DNA of 64,000 nucleotides, from assembly GCA_004168015.1 (NCBI GenBank), contig SEYW01000014.1:47439-111438 (forward strand), in the 5' to 3' direction. The notes beneath the pieces were generated by a model. It searched no databases, was not told where the DNA came from, and was given only the letters and a program-made list of their open reading frames with translations. This DNA is from Methylolobus aquaticus (GTDB lineage Bacteria > Pseudomonadota > Gammaproteobacteria > Methylococcales > Methylococcaceae). The position numbers and the translations under genes are program-made. The first letter of the stretch is position 1. Each line of letters starts with the position of its first letter. Shown here one piece after another: positions 38,365 through 48,035 of the stretch.

Positions 38365-40404
38365 GTGGCTGCATACACTGCAGAAAACATACGCAATATT
38401 GCGCTGGTTGGACAGGCCAGTGCAGGCAAGACCAGTCTGGTCGAGGCCTTGCTGTTCCATGCCGGCGCGAAACCGGTCAAGGGTAGCGTCGAAAAGGGCG
38501 ATACCGTCAGTGATTTCGACGCCCTGGAACAGCGCCACCAGCATTCACTCCAGGTTTCGGTGGTCGGTTTCGACTTCGCGGGGCGGCGGATCAACCTGAT
38601 CGACACGCCGGGCTATCCGGACTTTCTCGGCCAGACCCTCAGCGCCCTGTCGGCGGTCGAGACCGTCGCGGTCGTGGTCAATGCCCAGACCGGCATCGAG
38701 CCCATGACCCGGCGCATGATGGACTGGGTGGCCCATCAGCACGTGCCGTGCATGATCCTGATCAACAAGATCGATGCCGAGCCTGATCGGCTCGCCACGC
38801 TGCTGGAAGAGATTACGGAGGCGTTCGGGAAGGAATGCCTGCCGCTGGATCTGCCGACGGATCATGCCGAGCGCGTCGTCGACGTCGTGGCCCACAACGA
38901 TGGGTCCGCGGATTTTTCGTCCGTGTCCGAGGCGCACGCGGCGTTGCTGGAACAGGCGGTCGAGGTCGACGAGGCGGCGACCGAGCAATACCTGTCGCAG
39001 GGCGACATGAACCCCGACGAACTGCATGCCCCGTTCGAGAAGGCGTTGCGCGAAGGGCACCTGATCCCGGTGTGCTTCGTGTCCGCGCGGAGCGGCGCCG
39101 GTGTGCCGGAACTGCTGCAAGCGCTCGCCGACCTGGCGCCGAGCCCGCTGGAGGCCAATCCCTATCCGTTCATCGCCGAAGCCGATGGCAAGGGTGAGCA
39201 GCTCTGGGCCGAACCGAACGCGGACGCGCCGCTGCTGGCCCATTTGTTCAAGCTCGAATTCGATCCGTTCATCGGCAAGATCGGGCTGGTGCGCATTCAT
39301 CAGGGCCGTCTCCGCAAGGGTTCGCAGATACTGGTGGGGCGCGATGGCAAACAGGTGAAGCTGGCTCATCTGCTTCGCATCAGCGGCAAGGAGCACCAGG
39401 AGATCGATGAAGCGGAAGCCGGCGACATCTGCGCCGTCGCGAAGATCGAGGAGGTCGAGCAGGACGTCGTGCTGCACGAGAAGCACGAGCAGGATGCAGT
39501 TGCCGCGCCGCAGTTGTCGTATCCCACGCCGCTGGTCGGTTTGGCGTTGAAGGCCAAGCGCCGCGGCGATGAGCAGAAGATCACCGAAGTCCTGCACAAA
39601 CTCGTGGCCGAGGATCCCGGTCTGCGGATCGAGTACGACATGACCGCCAACGAGACCGTGCTGCGCGGTCTCGGCGACTTCCACCTGCGCGTCGCACTGG
39701 AGAAGCTCGACGAGCGCTTCCACGTGGAGGTCGAAACGCATGCTCCGACCATCCCGTACCGGGAGACCATCACCAAGCCGGCCGATGGTTTCTGCCGCCA
39801 CAAGAAGCAGACCGGCGGCGCCGGGCAGTTCGCGGAAGTCGCGCTGCAGATCGAGCCGCTGCCGCGTGGAGAGGGCTTCGAGTTCGTCAATCGCATCGTC
39901 GGTGGAGCCATTCCCGGAACGTTCATTCCTGCGATCGAAAAGGGCGTGCGTCAGGTCATGGCGTCCGGGGCGCTGGCTGGCTTTCCGTTGCAGGATGTCC
40001 GCGTCACGGTCGTTGACGGCAAGTATCACGCGGTCGATTCCAAGGAAATCGCCTTCGTGACGGCCGGTCGCAAGGCCTTTCTCGATGCGGTCGACAAGGC
40101 CGGGGCGGTCGTGCTGGAGCCGATGGTCGATCTGGAGGTCAGCGGTCCGGGCAGTTCTGCCGGCGGGATCTCCGGCGACCTCTCTTCGCGCCGGGCGCGC
40201 ATCAGTGGGACCGACGCCGGCCCGAATGGCGAGGTCATCATCCGGGCCCTGGCGCCGCTGGCCGAACTGCAGGAATACGGTTCGCGGGTCAAATCGCTGA
40301 CCGGTGGCGAGGGGAACTGGGGCATCCAGTTCAGCCATTACGAACCGGCTCCGCCCGCCGTGCAGAAGGAACTGGCCGGCAAGCACAGGCGGCAGGAGGA
40401 CTGA
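38365..40404 (+). CDS. Elongation factor G-like GTPase
   Basis: This 679-residue translational-GTPase paralogue starts at GTG 38365 behind GAGGGA. The P-loop is VGQASAGKTSLVEALL (G1 at residues 16-23) instead of the AHIDAGKTT type of true EF-G. G3 is DTPGYPDF and G4 is LINKIDAEPD. Domain II, the domain IV core (HKKQTGGAGQFAEVAL, GGAIPGTFIPAIEKGVRQ) and a domain V end are present, so the architecture is complete. This matches the widespread proteobacterial EF-G-like group of uncertain function, distinct from FusA. No ribosomal protein or tufA gene is nearby, which also argues against it being the housekeeping factor. Confidence 0.9.
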   Translation: MAAYTAENIRNIALVGQASAGKTSLVEALLFHAGAKPVKGSVEKGDTVSDFDALEQRHQHSLQVSVVGFDFAGRRINLIDTPGYPDFLGQTLSALSAVETVAVVVNAQTGIEPMTRRMMDWVAHQHVPCMILINKIDAEPDRLATLLEEITEAFGKECLPLDLPTDHAERVVDVVAHNDGSADFSSVSEAHAALLEQAVEVDEAATEQYLSQGDMNPDELHAPFEKALREGHLIPVCFVSARSGAGVPELLQALADLAPSPLEANPYPFIAEADGKGEQLWAEPNADAPLLAHLFKLEFDPFIGKIGLVRIHQGRLRKGSQILVGRDGKQVKLAHLLRISGKEHQEIDEAEAGDICAVAKIEEVEQDVVLHEKHEQDAVAAPQLSYPTPLVGLALKAKRRGDEQKITEVLHKLVAEDPGLRIEYDMTANETVLRGLGDFHLRVALEKLDERFHVEVETHAPTIPYRETITKPADGFCRHKKQTGGAGQFAEVALQIEPLPRGEGFEFVNRIVGGAIPGTFIPAIEKGVRQVMASGALAGFPLQDVRVTVVDGKYHAVDSKEIAFVTAGRKAFLDAVDKAGAVVLEPMVDLEVSGPGSSAGGISGDLSSRRARISGTDAGPNGEVIIRALAPLAELQEYGSRVKSLTGGEGNWGIQFSHYEPAPPAVQKELAGKHRRQED

Positions 40405-40416
40405 TACGTTCGCCGA

Positions 40417-40458
40417 CAGCCTGCCCTGCGGCGCTCGCTGCAAGGCCCGGGCAGGCTG
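40417..40458. terminator. Terminator-like inverted repeat after the EF-G paralogue
   Basis: CAGCCTGCCC (40417-40426) and GGGCAGGCTG (40449-40458) are perfect complements enclosing 22 bases that can form a smaller stem. It begins 13 bases after the stop codon. No T-run follows, so Rho-independent termination is not assured. Confidence 0.4.
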
Positions 40459-40582
40459 CCTTGGCGCAGTGGCTGGACGGCTCCGTTTCCTGCGTCAGTA
40501 GGCATACGCAATTCACTCCGGTGGCCGGTGATCGTCCAGTGACGGTTGCCAGGGAGTAAACGCAAGGAACCACTGCATTGTT

Positions 40583-40594
40583 CGAACGCGTTCG
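40583..40594. promoter_or_regulatory. Candidate operator palindrome CGAACGCGTTCG
   Basis: A perfect 12-base palindrome 110 bases upstream of the first transglutaminase/amidoligase gene, close to TACAGT (40615-40620), which could be a weak -10. The CG-only character of the core means chance occurrence is possible in this GC-rich genome. Confidence 0.25.
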
Positions 40595-40704
40595 CCCGGA
40601 CCCATGAAAATCCGTTACAGTACGGCTTCGCCCCAGGAAAACCGTCGGTCTCTCGCCACCCGCGCCGCGGCCGACCTGCGCAGCCTTTCGGAGAAGAATC
40701 GTAC

Positions 40705-43700
40705 GTGGCAATACATGTCGCCATCGAGCACAGCACCTCTTATCGATACGACCGTACGGTCTCGCTTTCCCCGCATGTGATCCGTCTGCGTCCCGCGCCG
40801 CACGCGCGGACGCCGATACACGATTATCGCCTCGACATCACGCCGGCCGATCACCGCCTGTACTGGCAGCAGGATCCCTTCGGGAACACCATCGCCCGGG
40901 TGGTTTTTCCGGGCAAGGTCGACGAACTGAAGATCGACGTGCGTCTGGTCGCCGAGATGACGGTGATCAACCCGTTCGACTTCTATGTCGAGAAATACGC
41001 CGAGCACTTTCCGTTTCAGTACGAGCCGCTGTTGAAGCGGGAACTCGAACCGTACTTCGAACTGACCGAGAGCGGTCCGAAGCTGATGGCCTGGCTGGAG
41101 AAGGTCGACCGGCGCAAGATGCGGATCGTCGACTTCCTGGTCGCGATCAACCAGCGCCTGAAGGACGACATCGACTACACGATCCGCTTCGATCCCGGTG
41201 TTCAGACCGGCGAAGAGACGCTGACCAAGGCACTCGGCTCGTGCCGCGATACCGGCTGGCTGCTGGTGCAGATCCTCCGCCATATGGGGCTGGCCGCGCG
41301 TTTCGTGTCCGGCTACCTGATCCAGCTGACGGCCGATCAGAAGTCCCTGGATGGCCCCTCGGGGCCCGAGGAGGATTTCACCGACCTGCATGCCTGGGCG
41401 GAGGTTTTCATTCCGGGTGCCGGCTGGATCGGGCTCGATCCGACCTCGGGACTGTTTGCCGGGGAAGGGCATATCCCGCTGGCCTGCACGCCCGACCCGG
41501 TGAGCGCCGCGCCGCTGACCGGCGCCAGCGACAAATGCGAGGTCGAGTTCGGCTACGCTAACGTCGTCAAGCGGGTGCTGGAAGACCCGCGTGTAACCAA
41601 ACCTTACACCGAAGCGCAATGGGCCGATATCCAGCATCTGGGCCATCAGGTCGATGCGGAACTGCGGGTGCTCGACACGCGCCTGACGATGGGCGGCGAG
41701 CCGACCTTCGTTTCGGTCGACGACATGGAAGGTCCCGAGTGGAACACCGAGGCGCTCGGTGCCGACAAGCGGCGGCGCGCCGGCGTGCTGCTGAAACGCT
41801 TGCGCGCGGCCTTCGGCCCCGGCGCCCTGTTGCATTTCGGCCAGGGTAAATGGTACCCGGGCGAGCCATTGCCGCGTTGGGCCCTGGGCTGTTTCTGGCG
41901 CACCGACGGACAAGCCTTGTGGAAGGACGAAAAGCTGATCGCCGATGCCGAGCGCGATTATGGTGTGGGGCCGGAACAGGCCAGAACGTTCGCGGAACGG
42001 TTGACCGAGCGCCTCGGCATCGATCCGAGATACCTGGTCAACGGCTATGAGGACTGGGTCTACTATTTGTGGCGGGAGGCCAACCAACCGGTCAATCTCG
42101 ACCCGATCGCGATTCCCTGGGCACCGCAGTTCCGCGACGACCTGAGCCTGGTGCTGGCGCGCGGACTGGACCAGCCGGTCGGACTCGCGCTGCCCTTGCT
42201 GTGGGACTACGCCGCTGCCGGCTGGCGCTCCGGTCTGTGGCGGTTCGCGCGGGAGCAGATGTACCTGACCCCTGGCGGTTCGCCGATGGGCCTGCGCCTG
42301 CCCACGCACGAACTGCCCTGGGCCGTCGAGGTCGAGCAGGAGGTCCTGATCAGCGCGCCCTCGCCGCAGCGCTCGCCGAACGTCGGAGCCCTGCCCGGCG
42401 CGCGACCCGCCCCAGCCTCGCCCGCGCCGGACGTCCGCGCGCCGCTCGCGGCCGACGAACGGCCGGAGGTCATCCGGCAGCGCTACCGGACCTGGGAGGG
42501 GATCCCGCATACCGCGCTGTGCATCGAACCCCGCGGCGGCTGCCTGCACCTCTTCATGCCGCCGCTGAACACGCTGTGGCATTACGCGAACCTGCTCGAA
42601 GCGATCGAAGCGACCGCGGCCGAACTCGGCCTGCCGGTGCTGATCGAGGGCTACGAACCACCGGGATCGCCGGAACTGAAGGTGCTGAAGGTCACCCCCG
42701 ACCCGGGCGTCATCGAGGTCAACATCCATCCGGCATCGAGCTGGGAGGAACTGGAGCACAACACCGTCACCCTGTACGAGGAGGCGCGCCTGTCGCGCCT
42801 GGCGACCGAGAAGTTCATGCTGGACGGGCGCCATACCGGGACCGGAGGCGGCAACCACGTGACGCTGGGCGGTCCCACACCGCAGGACAGCCCTTTTCTC
42901 CGGCGCCCGGATCTGCTCCGGTCGCTGGTGACCTACTGGCAGCATCATCCCTCGCTGTCGTATCTGTTCTCCGGCACCTTCATCGGCCCCACCTCACAGG
43001 CCCCGCGGCCGGACGAGCGCGGCAGCCGTTTGCTCGCCGAACTGGATGTGAGCCTGCGCGAAATCGAGCACATCGCCGCGCCCTGGCTGCTCGACCGGGC
43101 CCTGCGGAATTTCCTGGTCGACGGCACCGGCAACACACACCGCGCCGAGTTCTCCATCGACAAGCTGTACTCGCCGGATTCCGCTTCGGGTCGGCAGGGG
43201 TTGCTGGAGTTTCGCGCTTTCGAAATGCCGCCGCACGCACGGATGAGTCTGGCCCAGATGCTGCTCCTGCGGGCCATGGTCGCGTATTTCTGGCGCGAGC
43301 CCTATCGGCACTCGCCGGTGCCCTGGGGCACCTCGCTGCATGATCGTTTCCTGCTGCCGCACTACGTCTGGAGTGACTTCGGAACGGTCATCGAGCAGCT
43401 CAAGCGGGCCGGCTATGCCTTCGACCTGGCCTGGTTCGAGGCCTTTCTCGAGTTTCGCTTTCCGGTCTGCGGCCGTGTCCACTACGCCGGTGTCGAACTC
43501 GAACTCCGTACGGCGCTCGAACCCTGGCTGGTGTTGGGTGAGGACGCTACGGCGCACCGTCAGGCGCGGGTGGTCGACTCGGCGGTCGAACGGCTGCAGG
43601 TGCGTTGCCGCAATCTCGATCCGGAGCGTTTCCTGGTCACCTGCAATCGGCGCCGTCTGCCGTTGCAGCCGACGGCCAACAGTGGGGACTATGTCGCGGG

Positions 43701-44073
43701 TGTGCGGTTCAAGGCCTGGAAGGCAGCCTTCGGACTCCATCCTACGGTCGAAGTGCATGCGCCTCTGGTATTCGACATCGTGGACCGGCAGCTGGGCCAT
43801 TCGGTTGGCGGTTGCGTCTATCATGTCGCCCATCCGGGCGGGCGCGCCTACGACACCTTCCCGGTAAACGCCTACGAAGCCGAGTCGCGCCGCGTGTCCC
43901 GTTTCTGGGATTGCGGGCATACCGCCGGCGATGTCCCACCGCCACCCTGGGTCCAGGGTCTTTCCGGGTTTCATGAAGGCAAACTGGCCGCCGCCTGTTA
44001 CGAACCGCCGCCGGAACCACCCAATCCGGACTACCCGTGCACCCTCGATCTGCGCCGCCTGGGGGCCTCATGA
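40705..44073 (+). CDS. Transglutaminase-like / DUF2126 putative amidoligase fusion (intact catalytic residues)
   Basis: This 1,122-residue protein joins a transglutaminase-like cysteine peptidase domain (about 1-300) to a DUF2126 domain (about 310-1122). The Cys180/His229/Asp245 triad is visible in GSCRDTGW, DLHAWAEVF and GLDPTSG. DUF2126 has been proposed to be a glutamine-synthetase-fold COOH-NH2 ligase. Conserved-looking sites are MGGEPTFVS (Glu332), RHTGTGGGNHVTLGG and TGNTHRAEFSIDKLY. The combination suggests making or cutting peptide or isopeptide bonds on a protein or peptide. GTG 40705 with GGAG upstream starts the conserved VAIHVAIEHSTSYRYD. Its stop overlaps the next gene. The typical alpha-E and ATP-grasp partner genes are not adjacent. 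Confidence 0.9.
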   Translation: MAIHVAIEHSTSYRYDRTVSLSPHVIRLRPAPHARTPIHDYRLDITPADHRLYWQQDPFGNTIARVVFPGKVDELKIDVRLVAEMTVINPFDFYVEKYAEHFPFQYEPLLKRELEPYFELTESGPKLMAWLEKVDRRKMRIVDFLVAINQRLKDDIDYTIRFDPGVQTGEETLTKALGSCRDTGWLLVQILRHMGLAARFVSGYLIQLTADQKSLDGPSGPEEDFTDLHAWAEVFIPGAGWIGLDPTSGLFAGEGHIPLACTPDPVSAAPLTGASDKCEVEFGYANVVKRVLEDPRVTKPYTEAQWADIQHLGHQVDAELRVLDTRLTMGGEPTFVSVDDMEGPEWNTEALGADKRRRAGVLLKRLRAAFGPGALLHFGQGKWYPGEPLPRWALGCFWRTDGQALWKDEKLIADAERDYGVGPEQARTFAERLTERLGIDPRYLVNGYEDWVYYLWREANQPVNLDPIAIPWAPQFRDDLSLVLARGLDQPVGLALPLLWDYAAAGWRSGLWRFAREQMYLTPGGSPMGLRLPTHELPWAVEVEQEVLISAPSPQRSPNVGALPGARPAPASPAPDVRAPLAADERPEVIRQRYRTWEGIPHTALCIEPRGGCLHLFMPPLNTLWHYANLLEAIEATAAELGLPVLIEGYEPPGSPELKVLKVTPDPGVIEVNIHPASSWEELEHNTVTLYEEARLSRLATEKFMLDGRHTGTGGGNHVTLGGPTPQDSPFLRRPDLLRSLVTYWQHHPSLSYLFSGTFIGPTSQAPRPDERGSRLLAELDVSLREIEHIAAPWLLDRALRNFLVDGTGNTHRAEFSIDKLYSPDSASGRQGLLEFRAFEMPPHARMSLAQMLLLRAMVAYFWREPYRHSPVPWGTSLHDRFLLPHYVWSDFGTVIEQLKRAGYAFDLAWFEAFLEFRFPVCGRVHYAGVELELRTALEPWLVLGEDATAHRQARVVDSAVERLQVRCRNLDPERFLVTCNRRRLPLQPTANSGDYVAGVRFKAWKAAFGLHPTVEVHAPLVFDIVDRQLGHSVGGCVYHVAHPGGRAYDTFPVNAYEAESRRVSRFWDCGHTAGDVPPPPWVQGLSGFHEGKLAAACYEPPPEPPNPDYPCTLDLRRLGAS

Positions 44074-47000
44074 CGCAACGCATCGCCCTGACCGCCCGGA
44101 TCGCGGAGAACTTCGAGCGCCGGGTACAGCTGTCCACGCATTGGCTGCGACTGCGGCCCGCTCCGCAGGCGGGCGGCATCGAGGCCTATTCGCTGCGGGT
44201 CGACGCCGAGCCGCATTTCCTGAACTGGCTCCGCGACCCCTACGAGAATCATCTGGCGCGACTCGACCTGCCGGAACCGGTGTCATCCCTGGGGTTCGAT
44301 CTCGAGATCATCGCGGCGCTGGAGCCGTCGAATCCGTTCGATTTCCTGACCGATCCCTATGCCGCCAACTATCCGTTCCAGTACCCTGATCAGCTCAGGA
44401 AGGAACTGGTGCCCTATCTGCGGATCGACCAGCCGGGGCCCTGGCTGACGGATTGGCTCGGCAGTCTCGACCGTTCGCCGCAGTACATCGTCGAAAAGCT
44501 AAACGGGATATTGGCCGGCGTCCACCAGCCCATCGCTTCGGTTGGGGAGAGCCGTCCGGGCTGGGTCGACATCGAAGGGCTGCTGGCCCGTGGCTCCGGT
44601 TCCCCCTGGGAAACCGCCTGGCTGATGACGCTGACCCTGCGCGGTCTCGGCCTCGCGGCCCGGTTCACCTCGGGTTATCGGGTCTGGCTGTCCGCAACGG
44701 ATGAACTCCCGGACGTGGTCAGTCCGCATGCCTGGAGCGATGTGTTCCTGCCGGGTGCCGGCTGGATCGGCCTGGATCCGGCCAGCGGCCTATACACCTC
44801 GGAGGGCTACATTCCGCTCGCCTCCGCGCCCGATCCGCTGCGTACCGTGCCCATATCGGGTTACCACGAGGCTTGCCCTAGCGAGATCAGCACCACGGTC
44901 AGCGTACGACGTCTGATCCCCGCGCCGCCCGAGCAGCCGGTGGATGGGGCAGCCTGGCGCGATATTCGGGCCGTTGGCCGGCGCGTCGAAGCCGATCTCG
45001 CGTCGGCCCGCCTGAATCTGACCGTTGGGACCGGCTTGTCCTTCGTTTCGATGGAGTATCCAACGGCAACGGAATGGACGACCGGCGCTCTCGGACCGCA
45101 CAAGCGGCAGATTGCCGAGATGCTGCTGCCGGCACTCGCCAGCCATTGCGGCGCCGGGGGCGTCATGCACATCGGGCAGGGCGAGTGGTTCAGCGGCGAG
45201 GAGCTGCCACGCTGGCGCCTCGGCTGTTATCAGCGGGCCGACGGCCAGCCGATATGGAAGAACCCCGATCTGTTGGCATGGCGCCGCCGCCGGCCGATGA
45301 ACATCCAGTCGGAGGATGTGCGGTTCTTCGCGGAGTCACTGGCGCAAGTGCTGCGCGTCCCGGCGGATCACGTGATGGCCGCTCACGAAGACAGCCTTCA
45401 TCAGTTGTGGGCCGGCCGACTCGGCACCGGGTACATCCCGTCGCCGGCCGATCTGCGGGATCCGGAGCGTCGTCGCGCCGTCGCCGCCTGCCTGTCGAGG
45501 CGTCAGGGCGAGCCCGCGGGCTATGTGCTGCCCTTGCGCTGGGATCGTGTGCTGCAGCGTTGGTCCAGTGGCCGCTGGTCCTTTCGGCGCGAAGGCTTGT
45601 TCCTCATTCCCGGCAAATCGCCGCTGGGTTTCCGGCTTCCCATCGAAAGCTTGCCGGCCGGTGATGCCGGTCCGCTCGATACCGAACACGAACGCTGTCA
45701 GACCGAAGAGCGTTCGCTGCTGCCCCAGGATTGCGGCGAGCTCAGCGCCCGTTATTCGACCGTGGGTCCGCCCAGCGATGCGATGGAGGAGGCCGATGGC
45801 CCCTTGTCCGAGGCTGGCCGCCCCCCGCGCACCGCGCTTGCGCTCGAGTTGCGCGACGGTCAGCTATTCGTCTTCATTCCGCCGCTGACGCATCTCGAGC
45901 ATTATCTGGACCTGATCGGCGCGGTCGAGGCCACCGCGCGCGAGACGGGCATTCCGGTGATGTTCGAAGGCTATGAACCGCCCGAGGATCATCGTCTGCG
46001 GCGGCTGGTCATCGAGCCGGAACCCGGTGTCCTGAAGGCCTGGCTACCGGAGCTGCCGGGCTGGACCGCACAGATGCAACTGGTCGTCGCGGCTTACGAC
46101 GAGGCGGAGCGACTGGGGTTGCGCGCCGAGCGCATCATCGGTGAAGGTCGGCGCGTGCCGCCGGGCGGCGGTGCCGAGCTGACCCTGGGAGGAGAAAATC
46201 CCGGCAACAGCCCGTTCCTGCATCGGCCGGAACTTCTCCGCGACCTGATCGTTTTCTGGCAACGCCACCCGTCCCTGTCCTATCTGTTCGCCGGCCGCCT
46301 GGTCGGTCCGGACGGACCGGCGCCGCGCCCCGACGAAGGTCGCGACGATGCCCTGTACGAACTCGGGCTGGCGCTGGAGCGCGTCCCGAGCGGCGAGAAC
46401 CTGATGCCCTGGGTGCCGGACCGGCTGCTGCGCCACCTGTTGGCCGATCCTGCCGGCAACATGAAGCGCGCCGAGATCCGGATGGATCTGCTGTACGCGC
46501 CGGACCGGCCGAGCCTGCGCTTCGGCAAACTGGTGCTGCGTTCCTTTGAATCGGTGCCGGACCCAAAGCTGGCCGCGCTGCAGTCCCTGCTGGTTTCGGC
46601 ATTGATCGCCGCGCTGGCGAAGAAGCCCGAGGCGGGGCGGTTCATTCGCTGGGGTGAGGCGCTGCACGATCGCTTCATGCTGCCGCGCCTGCTGTGGGAG
46701 GATTTCCGCAGCGTACTCGCGGTGCTCTCCGACGCGGGTTATCCCTTGCAGGAGGAGTGGTTTCTGCCGATCGTCGAGTTACGCTTCCCGGTTCTCGGCA
46801 CGACCCAGATCGGTGACGTCACGCTGGAGTTGCGGACCGCCCACGAACCCTGGGCGCTGCTCGCGGAGGAGAGTTGCGCCGGCGGCGTCACCCGCTTCGT
46901 CGATGCCGCGAACGAGCGGGTGCAGGTGCGTTGCCTCGGTCTTACGCCCGGCCGCTACAGTGTCTTCTGCAACGGCTTCATCGTGCCTTTGCACGAGACC

Positions 47001-47378
47001 GGGATCCAGGGCGAGTACGTTGCCGGCGTGCGGTACAAGGTCTGGAATCCCCCGTCGACGCTGCATCCGACGGTTTACCCGGTCAGCTCACTCGTCGTCG
47101 ACCTGATCGATAACTGGACGCGTCGCATCGCGGGCGGATTTACCTACTATCCGCCCCGTCCCGGCGTGTGGGGTTCGGCCGGTACGTCATGGACCAGTCC
47201 GGCCGTCGATGCGACCCCGCGGCGCCAGCAGCGGCGGCAGCCGTTGACGAACGTGCCGCCCTGGAGTGTCGGTGGCAAGTTCCTGCCGTTCGGCAGCGCC
47301 ACCGAGGTGCCGCCGGTTCCGGTGGAGCACCTGCGGCCGGATGCGCCCTACCTGCTCGATCTGACCCACTGGACCTGA
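44070..47378 (+). CDS. Second transglutaminase-like / DUF2126 fusion with apparently inactivated domains
   Basis: This 1,102-residue paralogue of the preceding gene aligns along its whole length, but key residues are changed. The nucleophile segment GSCRDT becomes GSPWET (Pro179), although His220 (SPHAWSDVF) and Asp236 (GLDPASG) remain. In the DUF2126 half MGGEPTF becomes VGTGLSF (Gly322), HTGTGGGNH becomes RVPPGGGAE and NTHRAEF becomes NMKRAEI. The frame is intact over 3.3 kb, so it is not a pseudogene. It looks like a conserved pseudoenzyme. ATG 44070 overlaps the upstream stop (ATGA), so the two products are probably made together and may form a heteromer. Confidence 0.88.
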   Translation: MTQRIALTARIAENFERRVQLSTHWLRLRPAPQAGGIEAYSLRVDAEPHFLNWLRDPYENHLARLDLPEPVSSLGFDLEIIAALEPSNPFDFLTDPYAANYPFQYPDQLRKELVPYLRIDQPGPWLTDWLGSLDRSPQYIVEKLNGILAGVHQPIASVGESRPGWVDIEGLLARGSGSPWETAWLMTLTLRGLGLAARFTSGYRVWLSATDELPDVVSPHAWSDVFLPGAGWIGLDPASGLYTSEGYIPLASAPDPLRTVPISGYHEACPSEISTTVSVRRLIPAPPEQPVDGAAWRDIRAVGRRVEADLASARLNLTVGTGLSFVSMEYPTATEWTTGALGPHKRQIAEMLLPALASHCGAGGVMHIGQGEWFSGEELPRWRLGCYQRADGQPIWKNPDLLAWRRRRPMNIQSEDVRFFAESLAQVLRVPADHVMAAHEDSLHQLWAGRLGTGYIPSPADLRDPERRRAVAACLSRRQGEPAGYVLPLRWDRVLQRWSSGRWSFRREGLFLIPGKSPLGFRLPIESLPAGDAGPLDTEHERCQTEERSLLPQDCGELSARYSTVGPPSDAMEEADGPLSEAGRPPRTALALELRDGQLFVFIPPLTHLEHYLDLIGAVEATARETGIPVMFEGYEPPEDHRLRRLVIEPEPGVLKAWLPELPGWTAQMQLVVAAYDEAERLGLRAERIIGEGRRVPPGGGAELTLGGENPGNSPFLHRPELLRDLIVFWQRHPSLSYLFAGRLVGPDGPAPRPDEGRDDALYELGLALERVPSGENLMPWVPDRLLRHLLADPAGNMKRAEIRMDLLYAPDRPSLRFGKLVLRSFESVPDPKLAALQSLLVSALIAALAKKPEAGRFIRWGEALHDRFMLPRLLWEDFRSVLAVLSDAGYPLQEEWFLPIVELRFPVLGTTQIGDVTLELRTAHEPWALLAEESCAGGVTRFVDAANERVQVRCLGLTPGRYSVFCNGFIVPLHETGIQGEYVAGVRYKVWNPPSTLHPTVYPVSSLVVDLIDNWTRRIAGGFTYYPPRPGVWGSAGTSWTSPAVDATPRRQQRRQPLTNVPPWSVGGKFLPFGSATEVPPVPVEHLRPDAPYLLDLTHWT

Positions 47379-47434
47379 TCATCCCCATCCCGGCCAGAGC
47401 CTTTCTGCTGGCCGGCGATGGGGAGGGCGTTCGG

Positions 47435-47950
47435 TCAACGGAACATGTCGCGCATCATGCGTGTCAGCCGTTTCGGAAAGAATTCGATGGCGCCGTCGCC
47501 GACTGCCAGCAGATGTTTCAGGAGTTCGAACACATCCTGATCGCCGGCCCAGTGCCGCCGCACGGCGGCGGCGACCTCGGGCTTCTCGGTTTCCAGAAAC
47601 TTGTTCAGCGCGACGATGATCACGATCAGGTCGTCGACCCAGCCGGCAATCGGCAGCGCGTCCGGGATCAGATCGATCGGGCTCATCACATAGACCAGCG
47701 CGGCAATCAACGCGCCCTTGTTCTCGGAGGGGACGCTTTTGTCGAGCAACAGGCTGACGCCCAGGTGGAAAAGATCCGGCAGGGTCGACAGGTATTCGAC
47801 CAGGCCCCCGAAAGCCGACGACTGCGGTGGCCCAGGCGCTTTTCGGCGCGCCAGCGAATGGCGGATCCGCGCGCGCAACCGTTGATAAAAATCGAAGTAG
47901 GCCGACCCGTCTCGGGTGGCGGTGAGAACCACGGCCTTGCTGTCGGACAT
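47435..47950 (-). CDS. YkvA-like DUF1232 protein
   Basis: This 171-residue protein has the DUF1232 core GALIAALVYVMSPIDLIPDALPIAGWVDDLIVIIVAL, a hydrophobic hairpin with the characteristic SPIDLIPD. The family is widespread and of unknown function, probably membrane-associated. ATG 47950 (MSDSKAVVLTATRDG) is the likely start; the frame extends 35 codons upstream but overlaps the gene before it. It follows a small membrane-protein gene by 85 bases on the same strand. Its 3' end converges with the amidoligase operon, with 56 bases between the two stops. Confidence 0.85.
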   Translation of the reverse strand: MSDSKAVVLTATRDGSAYFDFYQRLRARIRHSLARRKAPGPPQSSAFGGLVEYLSTLPDLFHLGVSLLLDKSVPSENKGALIAALVYVMSPIDLIPDALPIAGWVDDLIVIIVALNKFLETEKPEVAAAVRRHWAGDQDVFELLKHLLAVGDGAIEFFPKRLTRMMRDMFR

Positions 47951-48035
47951 TACTGGGCTCGCTCGGGATGGGGTGCTGCCGCCGGACCAGCGTAATGGTG
48001 CCCCGGCCGAAACGCAATCCGCGCGGGTCGGTGGG

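Larger units (their letters stand above)
40405..40704. other. Intergenic region before the amidoligase operon
   Basis: Three hundred bases without a supported gene. It holds a strong inverted repeat at 40417-40458 just after the GTPase stop and a perfect palindrome, CGAACGCGTTCG, at 40583-40594. The frame of the next gene is open back to 40546, but the extra 53 residues are not family-like. Confidence 0.5.

Noticed and set aside
44070..47378. Possibility that the second amidoligase gene is a decaying pseudogene
   Set aside because: There is no stop or frameshift over 1,102 codons, start-stop coupling to the first gene is precise, and structural segments are conserved while only active-site motifs changed.
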